Of a stretch of 64,000 bases of DNA, positions 53,508 to 62,035 are shown in pieces. The position numbers and the translations under genes are program-made. This stretch comes from Ceratothoa steindachneri (lineage: Eukaryota > Arthropoda > Malacostraca > Isopoda > Cymothoidae): the NCBI GenBank assembly GCA_963969495.1, contig OZ018321.1, forward strand, positions 108,639,212 to 108,703,211, written 5' to 3'. A model generated the notes under the pieces. The model was given only the letters and a program-made list of their open reading frames with translations, was not told where the DNA came from and ran no database searches. Within the stretch, counting starts at the first letter, position 1. Each line of letters begins with the position of its first letter.

Positions 53508-53614
53508 TAATATTTGTATTTCTTTTTAGGTATTTCCGCCTTCGAAGCATTCAAGCCTTTCAAGGTTGACTTTCTTGCTGAATGATTCTCAGTGTTGATT
53601 GCTTTGTAGTCTCT

Positions 53615-53860
53615 TAATATGGGCATTTAGCCTCTTTTCTTAGTTTGAATTTTGTTGACTTTTAGTTAATTTATTAACAGTTGGGTATTGGGAGTTGGGC
53701 ACTTCGCCTCCTTTTATTCTTGACTTTTGATTATTATTAGTTTTGGGCAATTCGCCTCTTTTATTTTAAATTTAGTTTTAATTTTATTAATTTTTTACTA
53801 TATTTATTTATATTTGGGGGGGGGGGGACTTTTAACGTGGGCACTACGCCTCTTTTTTCA
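53615..53860 (-). repeat. Dispersed GGGCA..CGCCTC motif, four copies, in L 3' UTR
   Basis: The motif GGGCA, a few bases, then GCCTC and a T-rich run recurs near 53622, 53697, 53746 and 53840. Spacing is irregular (roughly 50-95 bases). The last copy follows a poly-G run at about 53817-53827. Confidence 0.7.
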
Positions 53861-53957
53861 ATATGTTTCTTAAAATTTGTCAACTTGGTTGTCCAATCAT
53901 CAAACTTTTTAGTCTTGGTATCTTAGGGTCACATAATTTTAGAGAAGTGGACTAGTA

Positions 53958-56717
53958 CTACGTAAATATAGGTAGTACCACTTCTCTCGCGCAGGTTCTA
54001 CTGCTTGGGAACAAAGCAGTTCTACCTATAGCGCGTCTCCGGTTTGCACGAATGGTTAAGTTTAGGTTCAAATTCGGGAGTATAGTTAGATCTATCTTGT
54101 CCCATGTCTTTCTCCCTAGCCTTTGGATCTCCGTATTGATCGGCTTTAGACCGATTCTCTGGTGAAGAGTCGATTGCCGAGTACGGTCGATCCTTCGCGT
54201 GCCTGTAATCAGCAGCGTGGCTTTATTCTGCACTCTCTGCATCATTCTGAGAGAGGTACAGCTTGCCATCTGCGTGATCATGGCCGGGTACACCAGAACT
54301 GGGCGTACCAGGGCCATATACAGCTTCTTGCTGTTAGGCACGCTGAGGCCTCTGAAGCGGTAAAGTTTCTTCAGCTCTCGTTTGGCTAGGGAGACTCTGG
54401 TATTTATGTGGGTCTTATATCCAGATTTAAAGAGTCGTAAGCCCAGGACATTACCCTCATTGGAGTACGGATAGTGTTCATTATTGACGACAACGTCATC
54501 AGTTTTTCGGCGGTTCATTGGAACGATCGTGAACTTCTGGCGGTTGGTCTTTATTTTCCACTTTCTTTCATATCTATTGATATTTTCTATTTCGACAGCT
54601 GTCGCCCTCGCCTGGCTTCCAGAGTTCCTGAATGGACTCAGGACGATTTGGGTGATGTCGTCTGCATATTGCAGATACATCGAATCGTACCTCACTGGAG
54701 CAGGCAGGTCTATTGTGTACACGAGGTACAGCAGAGGGCTGAGACAGCTGCCTTGTGGAACTCCCGCTTCTAGTTCGAATTCGGGTCCTTTGCAGCCCTC
54801 GATTGAAATTTGGGCTCTCCTATCGGAGATGTAATTGCAAAGGATCCTTTCCAGGAGTGGGTTAAGCTGGAGGTTGAGGATCTTGTACTGTAATCCTCTC
54901 AGCCAAACCTTATCGAAGGCCTTCTTAACATCACGCAGCACCACGTCTACGTACCGCCTCTCAGCTTTACTGCAAGCGAGTTTCTCCGCAAGAAGGGCGA
55001 GGGCTGTTTCCGTTCCTCGACCCTTGCGGAACCCGTGCTGCTGAGGGTTGTGGGCTCCCAGCTCGGCTAGTTGTTGTTGAAGCCTGTCAGCTAGGAGTCT
55101 CTCGTAGACTTTTGCAATGAACTCCAGCAGGGCGATTGGCCTGTAGTTTACCAGTTGATCAGGGGGTTTACCTCCCTTGGGTATGAAGATCATCTTCGCT
55201 ATCTTGAGACCTTCCGGGAAGTAGCCCGTGTTCAGGGAAGCGTTGAAGATATTAACGATTCCCTGAATGATCTGCTGTGGGGCGTTAACCAAGTTGTTTC
55301 TGGTAATACCCGTCCAGCCTGGTGCCTTTTGTCGAAAGGCTTTTACAGTGGCCTTGACGTCCTCTGATGTTATGGGACGTCCGTGACCCGCCATCTCCCT
55401 GCCTTCGTTGACTTGCTGTAGTGGGTGTGTGCGATGCGTTTCCTGATTAAGTTGTTCAATCAGTTGGCCTTCGAATTCCTGGTCGAACTCAACGTTTTCC
55501 TCGGGTGTAATCCTGAAAACGTTTTTCCAGAAGTTCCTGAACATATCCTCGAGAACCACCGGGTTCTCAATGTAGTCTCCGTTCTCCATTATCCGAGTCT
55601 TGGGTCTTGGTGTAAGTCCCTTTAAGTTCCTGACTTGGCGCCAGAACTTGGCCGGGCTAAGTTCGCTGTCGACTTTGGCTATCAAGTTGTTCCATATTTC
55701 CCCCTGTTGGAGGTTGATAGCCTCTCTAAGCTCTGAGCTTAGGCGTCGGAGCAGCAAGCTCCTTTCCCGGCTGGGACCTTCCCGTCGTACTTCTTCGAAC
55801 ACTTCCCTGTGAACGCGAGCGATATCTCTCATCTCCTCTGTCCATCTGGGCTGAGGAGGTGTTTTATACCCTGTAACGGGTATGCTCTCGCGGTCCGCGT
55901 TTAGTATGGACGTTGTTATCCTCTCCAACTCCCTGTCGATCTCCTCTAACGACGCCGTGCTGAGGTCAGCTGGCGCATAGTCACTGAGTCGTTGCTTGTA
56001 ACGATCCCAGTTGGCCATGGCGTAATTTTTCCGGAGAGGGGCTGGGAGCTGGATTGGTGCGAGAGATATTGTAGTGAGAATCGCTATGTGATCACTAGGG
56101 ACTGCCGGGCCTGGCTCACTATGGTAGTTGAAAGGAAAGCCTTCACTTGTTAAGATTATGTCAGGCTTAGTTGCTGACCGGGAAGTGATATAGGTCGGAA
56201 AATCCGGCCCTATCCTTTGAATGTTCTTTCTTCCCATAATCAATTCCAAGTTTCGGCCTCTATCGTTGGTGTTACCATAGCCTGCCGCACGGCATCTGGC
56301 ATTGAGGTCTCCCCCTAAGAATGCCATTCTGCGGTGCCCGAACAGTGTGTAGAAGTTGCATAACGGGAGATATGCTCGTCGAGGGGGTTGATATGCTGCA
56401 GCTATCACGAGGTCTCCGACCAGGGTGTGTACCTCGATTGCCACAAAGGACTCATCGAGTTCTGGTAGTTGTTTGAAGGAGATGTTCCTCTTGACAGCTA
56501 TTGCAGCACCATCAAACCTTTCCTGGGAATGGTTCTTCATGATCACTCTGTAGCCCGGTATTTTAATGCGACCAGCTGTAGTGTCGATACCGTGCTCCGT
56601 GATGAGAATGATGTCAGGGTCGTGCACACGGAATATGTTACCATATGCCGTGGATTTCTCCTCCCATCCATTCACGTTGAGTGTCAGAATCCTCATTCTG
56701 TTGCTTACTCTCTCCAT
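53958..56717 (-). CDS. ORF2 (EN-RT) of element L, intact
   Basis: 919 codons. EN residues 1-225: LNVNGW (12-17; N14), ITEHGID (E41), YQPPRRA (109-115), GGDLNARC (135-142), SDHIAI (208-213). Linker about 226-450. RT about 450-780: KAPGWTGITR, NYRPIALLEF (524-533), QQHGFRKGRGTE (559-570), DVKKAFDKVW (596-605, first catalytic aspartate D602), GVPQGSCLSP (652-661), YADD (684-687; 54658-54669 in DNA). A thumb and C-terminal region ending LPIFT follow. No RNase H. EN nicks target DNA and RT copies the element RNA from the nick. ORF1 ends 11 bases upstream, so translation probably involves termination-reinitiation. Confidence 0.93.
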   Translation of the reverse strand: MERVSNRMRILTLNVNGWEEKSTAYGNIFRVHDPDIILITEHGIDTTAGRIKIPGYRVIMKNHSQERFDGAAIAVKRNISFKQLPELDESFVAIEVHTLVGDLVIAAAYQPPRRAYLPLCNFYTLFGHRRMAFLGGDLNARCRAAGYGNTNDRGRNLELIMGRKNIQRIGPDFPTYITSRSATKPDIILTSEGFPFNYHSEPGPAVPSDHIAILTTISLAPIQLPAPLRKNYAMANWDRYKQRLSDYAPADLSTASLEEIDRELERITTSILNADRESIPVTGYKTPPQPRWTEEMRDIARVHREVFEEVRREGPSRERSLLLRRLSSELREAINLQQGEIWNNLIAKVDSELSPAKFWRQVRNLKGLTPRPKTRIMENGDYIENPVVLEDMFRNFWKNVFRITPEENVEFDQEFEGQLIEQLNQETHRTHPLQQVNEGREMAGHGRPITSEDVKATVKAFRQKAPGWTGITRNNLVNAPQQIIQGIVNIFNASLNTGYFPEGLKIAKMIFIPKGGKPPDQLVNYRPIALLEFIAKVYERLLADRLQQQLAELGAHNPQQHGFRKGRGTETALALLAEKLACSKAERRYVDVVLRDVKKAFDKVWLRGLQYKILNLQLNPLLERILCNYISDRRAQISIEGCKGPEFELEAGVPQGSCLSPLLYLVYTIDLPAPVRYDSMYLQYADDITQIVLSPFRNSGSQARATAVEIENINRYERKWKIKTNRQKFTIVPMNRRKTDDVVVNNEHYPYSNEGNVLGLRLFKSGYKTHINTRVSLAKRELKKLYRFRGLSVPNSKKLYMALVRPVLVYPAMITQMASCTSLRMMQRVQNKATLLITGTRRIDRTRQSTLHQRIGLKPINTEIQRLGRKTWDKIDLTILPNLNLNLTIRANRRRAIGRTALFPSSRTCAREVVLPIFT

Positions 56718-56728
56718 CTATTTGTCAC

Positions 56729-58243
56729 TTAGTGCTTCTGGGTGATGTTCTTTTTTCTCCCGTTTCTCTTCTTCCTAAACTCAGCGTTTGAGATCTGCTC
56801 GCATGTGCTGTGATGTAGAATCACATTTTGCGCGAGCAGGGCCTCCTCCACAGTCTCGGGATCTACTTCTGAGTCATATTCCCATTTGTAGATCTTAGAC
56901 CTTATGCCCTGGAATATGCTCCTGGTTTCCATCTCCTCCGGGAAGGGGAATTGCTCACAGGCGTATATCCTAAGGTTGATGTAGTTTGCCCTTATCTTCT
57001 TCACTCTCTTCTTCTGTTCTTTCTTATCCTGGGGTTTGGGTGTATCAGTGTCTGAGGAATCTGAGGATTCCGAAGAACTGCTATTATCTGAGTTGATATT
57101 TTTTGCCGATTTTTGTTTACCATGGGTGGGAGCAGGAGTTGTCGCCTCGACTGCTACTTTCCGTGCTTTATTATTAGATTTCTTGATTGTGTCCGTAAGA
57201 GTCGTGGTTGCAGAATTCTGTTCCTTCGGGGCCATCTGCAGATGCAGCACATCCCCCGAGGGTGGGTTGTCCGGGAACCACATTTGTTCCATACCGTTCT
57301 TTGCAAACATTTGGTTCAGGACTGTTGCAAATGTGCCCGGGCGGGCCAAGTTCATAACGTGTGCATGGAGGATGCATGTCATGATTTTGGTGGAGCCCTC
57401 GTTTTCTATTTTCAGATACGTATTTTTGGCGTCCACCTCGGAGATGGCCGCCTTAGCAGCCTGGGCGTAGGACGTGTTCGCTCTACGCGTCTCCTCATTC
57501 TTCTTGGCTTCCTGCTTTCTTCTCATAATTTCTTTTTTGGCGGGGCATGACATGGCCATAGTCCTATGACCTTGCCCACAGCTTATACACTTCACCGTGT
57601 TACTGTCACAGTTGCGCCAATTGTGGCCCTTCTGACTGCATTTGGAACAGGATTCTTGGGGCTCCTTACAGTCTTTGGTGGGGTGAGATTCCATCTGGAA
57701 GCACTTGAAGCAGAACTGTACTGGGGTGTATTCCCCCTTTTCCACCTGTTCGCCGCTGATCTTGGCATTGAACATTAGTAGTCCTTTTTCATTTGCCTTA
57801 TGTGCCATGGTAGTCTCCGTGAAGACCACCTTGAACACATGCGTGTATTCACCGCCGTCCCTTCTATTAAGAAACTTAATAACCTCGGCTACCTTGGCCC
57901 AGGCTTGCCGAAGCTCAATCTCCTCTCGGATCTCCTCCGCGGTATGCTGCCCAATCCATGGGTCGATTCGACGACACACCACGCTCCTATGGGCCAGAAT
58001 CTGGGGGGGTACTGCTGGCTGTAGTCCAATGGCTCGCAGCGCTTCTACTGCCTTTTCTTTGGTTATCTCCTCGATATCTTTTTCCCTCTCGCAAATGGCG
58101 ATATAACCTGAGGGGATATCCAGCAGCCTAACCATAGCTATGCCCAGTGCTCCATACACGGCCTCAAAAGTGGATTCTCTGCTGGGTTTGGGTTGTCCGT
58201 CGATAACCCGCAGAGGAATCCTGGTCGTGTGGTCCTGGGCCAT
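56729..58243 (-). CDS. ORF1 (Gag-like) of element L, intact
   Basis: 504 codons starting MAQDHTTRIPLRV. The N-terminal domain contains IPSGYIAIC and WIGQHTAEE. A segment at about 120-165 has THVFKVVF. Zinc knuckles: CFKCFQMESHPTKDC (178-192), CSKCSQKGHNWRNC (199-212) and CISCGQGHRTMAMSC (219-233). Then a basic region, a conserved block HAHVMNLARPGTFATVLNQ (about 295-315), a serine/aspartate-rich linker (NSSSSESSDSSDTD) and a C-terminal domain (INLRIYACEQFPF...) related to those of I and N. An RNA-binding nucleocapsid-like role is inferred from the knuckles. ORF2 follows in another frame after 11 bases. Confidence 0.92.
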   Translation of the reverse strand: MAQDHTTRIPLRVIDGQPKPSRESTFEAVYGALGIAMVRLLDIPSGYIAICEREKDIEEITKEKAVEALRAIGLQPAVPPQILAHRSVVCRRIDPWIGQHTAEEIREEIELRQAWAKVAEVIKFLNRRDGGEYTHVFKVVFTETTMAHKANEKGLLMFNAKISGEQVEKGEYTPVQFCFKCFQMESHPTKDCKEPQESCSKCSQKGHNWRNCDSNTVKCISCGQGHRTMAMSCPAKKEIMRRKQEAKKNEETRRANTSYAQAAKAAISEVDAKNTYLKIENEGSTKIMTCILHAHVMNLARPGTFATVLNQMFAKNGMEQMWFPDNPPSGDVLHLQMAPKEQNSATTTLTDTIKKSNNKARKVAVEATTPAPTHGKQKSAKNINSDNSSSSESSDSSDTDTPKPQDKKEQKKRVKKIRANYINLRIYACEQFPFPEEMETRSIFQGIRSKIYKWEYDSEVDPETVEEALLAQNVILHHSTCEQISNAEFRKKRNGRKKNITQKH

Positions 58244-59131
58244 CTCTTCACAAGAGTGGCCCTTCAGTCCAGTTAATAGCTTGTCTTCGTTTGCTCTCGA
58301 TGTGGGTGATTGGTGTTTCTTGAGATTGGTGCTCCTTCTCTTCTTGGATTGTTAATTGGGGTAGTTGGTGACTCCCGCTACTTCATCACTAAGCTTACGT
58401 GAACTGAACTGCCAAATGGGGGGGGTGAATGATGGAAGGTGGACCCGGGCGAGGCCCCTCAGATGGGTGATGAGTGGCGGACTTGATGATGGGTGGTGAT
58501 AGAATCAACTACCACCCCCCGGGGGTGCCGCCCCATCTGGGGTTTGGATATCGATGCTGTTTCCAACTTACACAGGGACGGTTGTATGTCCCCCTGTGGT
58601 CTTGGCCGGAAGTTACCCTTAGAGATTAGAGAACTCTTCCCCAAAGCTTTCAGCATCGCCTCGTAACCGGGCGGTCTCTTCCGTAGAGTTCCACAGTGGG
58701 CTAATCCTCAAACCTGCTTTCCTTTACGTCCCCAATTATGTCTATCAAAGTGGACCGACATAGTTGTGGCGAGACTAGATGAGTGGCAGATCAGTTCATT
58801 TCAGCTTCGCGACTCCGTAGTGGGAGGGGGGGGGGGGTTAGCACGACATCAAATCTTCTTAGTGCCGGTATAAAATTCGTAAAAGAATTCTCCCCGTAAG
58901 GTTGATGAGGCAACAAAAACTTGGCGTTTTGAGCCTCCCTTGCCTTTGGCTTTTCCTCCTTTACCAAAAATGAGATCTTCTCAGCGTCGACTTTTGAAAT
59001 GAAATTCTGCTGCCTTCCATACTTCTCTTCATTGCATTTTGCATTTTGTGTATAGAAAGAACAGAGAGGGACTGCCGTAATACGGCAGACGGGTAGTCAG
59101 AGAGGAGCGTTGCGGAAAATAATTAAGAAAG
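58244..59131 (-). promoter_or_regulatory. 5' UTR of element L with conserved hairpin
   Basis: Non-coding leader of 888 bases. The hairpin at 58571-58598 (CACAGGG / CCCTGTG, 14-base loop ACGGTTGTATGTCC) corresponds to the family 2 hairpin with two compensatory pair changes. A poly-G run lies at about 58827-58838. A CTCCTTTACC segment near 58950 resembles the repeated segment of I's leader. Confidence 0.75.
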
Positions 59132-59291
59132 GGACAGCGAGAGTAGATAGGTCGGTGGCTATACACCGAAGCGAGGTGTTGTAGTGAGGGTGTGGGTTAT
59201 GAGGTAATTGACTGGGCGAGGGATGGGGGCAAGTCAGGGGGGGAGGCTGACAGTCCATCCGGAAACGCGTTATTCATGATGCCTTATTGGG

Positions 59292-62035
59292 TTATGCGAA
59301 GAATGGTACGGGTGGCAGGTGTTCGTGGGCCGCGGGATATCGCGGCGCCATCGCGTACCTTCTTACATGTAGCGAGGTGTAAAGTGGGTCTGTTGTGAGT
59401 TTTTCAAGTTGTTTTGTAAGTCTGGTGTGAGCGTAGGTGTTGAGAGGAGTTAGTTTGTTGTTGTTGTGTAGTGCGTCCATTCTCGAGTACAGCGGCGAAC
59501 GGCAAGCGCGCTTCAGAGCAGAGTTCTGAATGCGCTGAGCCTTTCGCTTCCAGGTGTCACTCGAGGCTACGAGTGACAGTGGGGCGTACGTGAGAATGGG
59601 ACGCACGAGTGCTTTATATAGGTGTAGTTTTAGTTTCTTGCTCGCTGAGTAGAACCTACTCAGCGATGTGTTTGTACGTGAGGCTCTTGCTTGTATTATG
59701 TTCTGGTGTAGGTTGAACCTGAGGGATTTGTCGAATGTTACCCCCAGGATTTTGGTGCACTGTGTATATGCGAGCCTTGTTGGGTTTTGGTGGATCATGT
59801 TTGGTGTGTGTGAGTAGATTTGTAGGTTGTGCATGAAGTGATCTCTAGCGCCGTAGAGTGTCATCTGTGTCTTCTGAGGATTCGTGGCAATCAGCCATTT
59901 GTCCTCGTAGTCTGTCTTCTCGTCAAGTATTCTTTGTGCATGGAGCGCGATTTCTTCGGGGGCCCGACCGCTGACGAGAATGGTCTCGTCGTCGGCGTAG
60001 GCCACTATGTAGGTGTGAACGCAGTTTTCTGGTGGGCGTGGGGTGTCGTTTGTGAACATGATGTAGAGTGTGGGTGCCAGAACTCTACCTTGGGGAACGC
60101 CTGAGCGTGGTGTGAAGGGTCTTGATAGGGTGTTGTTATATCTTATGTGGCATCGCCGTCCAGTGAGGTAGTGTGAGAGGAGCCTTCTGGTGAGAGAGGT
60201 AACTCCGTGTTGTTGGCGAGTTTCCAACGGAGTCCCTCGTGCCACACCTTGTCAAAGGCCTTCTCCACGTCCTTACTGACGGAGAGAGTCTTTTGGTGTA
60301 TCTGTCGTTTCTTTTGTATTCTGTCGTGTACGATGGTCACGGCCGCCTGAGTGGATCTGCCTCTCCTGAACCCGTATTGATGGGGGGAGAACCAGTCCCT
60401 CTCTTCCAGGAACTCCCGTAGGCGGCAGTTGACCATTCGTTCGAGTATTTTGCCTAGGTGCTCTAATAGAGCAATAGGCCTGTAATTGTTTGGGTGTTTT
60501 GGGTCTTTGTGTTGTTTATGAAGGAGTATATTGTGAGAGACTTTGAATATTTTTGGAAAGTGGCCTGAGGCTAGAGAGGCATTGAATAGGTGTGTGAGTG
60601 TGGGGTATATGTCTGCGGGTAGGTTATGTATCAGTGTGGCCGGTAGGCCGGAGGGGCCGGGGGCGCGTTTTGGTGTCGATTTTATGTAGTGTTTTGTTTC
60701 CTCGACGGTGATTGGAGTGGTAATGTAGACGTGTAGTCGAGCACCTCCATGCGTATCAGGGGGGCAGGCCTCAGCTCGTGAGCATGAGTCCGGCACCATT
60801 CCTGAATGTCTTGGAAGTGCAACTGCGCATGTGGTTTTGGTGGGTTGTGGGTGTGTACTGTGTCCCAGTGGGACCTGAATGCGTCGAGGATGTCGTTGGT
60901 GTCTGTGAGTGTGTGGTTGTTTATTTTTAGTGTTATTGGTTTGTGTGGTTCCGTACCCAGCATCCTTTTCACGTGCCGCCAGAAGAAGGAAGGGTCCATG
61001 CAGCGGGTGTCGTCCGCAATGCGGACGACCTCACGCCACTGCAAGTTCCTATCTAGCTGCACGCATTGAAGGATGTGGGCACGTAGCTGGTTGATGTTCT
61101 GTTGTCGTGGGCCTCTGGTGTAGTGGTTGTTGTACTGTGTGATAAGTCTCTGTGTGTGTATTGAAAAGGTGAAGTGTTTTAGGCAGGTGTAGTTTTTGTG
61201 TGGTGAGTGTAGGTTACGTGCGGTGGTGATGGTGTCTAACAGTGAGCACCAGTGGTGGTCTATTTGTCCTGGATTGGTGTTCTCCAGGTCGAGGTTGTGT
61301 GGTGTGTTTGTGGATATGTGGCTTCTAAATTCAGCCCAGTTTGTATTCTTGTAGTCGTATAGAGGTGATGTGGGGATGAGTATGGGGGATGTGGATATGA
61401 GAAGGCATATCGGTATGTGGTCTGATAGTACGTGGGGACCGGGTGCAATGTGTGTGTAGAAACGTGTGGCATGGTCGTTACGAAAGACCACATCCGGGGA
61501 TGTGGTGCCTCCGTGCGTGCCAAAGAACTTGGGGAAGGCAGGGCCGATGTGCTCGCAGCGGTGACGCTGCAAGGCACCGGCCAAGTAACTGCCCGCATCG
61601 TTCGTGTTGTTAAAAAGGAGTGTCGGGTGAAAAGCGTTGAGGTCCCCCGCAAAGAAGATAGGTAGATTGTGGTTGGAAAGGGCCCGGAGTGGGACTTCTA
61701 AGTTTAGTTGTAATCGTGGTGGTCTGTAATGGGTGGCCACTATTATGGGACCAGAGGTTGTGTCGATTTTGCAGGCTAGAAAGGAGGTGTCGCGTGTGTT
61801 GACGAGGGAGTGGTGTATGTTGCGCTTTACTTGGATTGCAGATCCTAGGTGCCGCGCCTGTGGGGATAAGTATGTGTGGTAGCCTGCAATGCGGAGTTTG
61901 TTGTTGGGAGGGTGTAGGCTGGTGGAGTTTAGTAGTATGATGTCGGGTCTTTGTGTGTTGAGTACCCAGTTGGCGACCGTATGACGAATACCGTGCCAAC
62001 TGCGTACGTTTAGTTGTATAACACTAGTGCGACCT
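59292..62035 (-). pseudogene. ORF2 (EN-RT) of element M, two frameshifts
   Basis: EN is open from about 62035 (SVIQLNVRSWHG) through the ATHYRPPR segment at 61740 down to 60682, with AGDLNAFHPTLL, GPAFPKFF and LSDHIPI. The linker is followed by a shift near 60700-60800 into 60143-60799: KRAPGPSGLPATL, NYRPIALLEH, QYGFRRGRSTQ and DVEKAFDKVW. A second shift near 60200 leads to 59292-60245 with GVPQGRVLAPTLY, AYADD (59988-59999) and the C-terminus VPFFA. The PQGRVLAP variant separates this family from L, I and family 2 (PQG(G/S)CLSP). No RNase H. Confidence 0.87.

Larger units (their letters stand above)
53320..59131 (-). mobile_element. Element L: family 1 LINE, full length, both ORFs intact
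   Basis: 5.8 kb: 3' UTR 53320-53957, ORF2 53958-56717, ORF1 56729-58243, 5' UTR 58244-59131. The 3' tail is three TTTGTAA-type repeats. Terminal hairpin 53399-53414 (GCCCT-GGTGTT-AGGGC), box GCATTCAAGCC at 53547-53557. The 5' end is at the exact base where M's 3' end stops. No stops or frameshifts, so a candidate active element. Confidence 0.92.
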
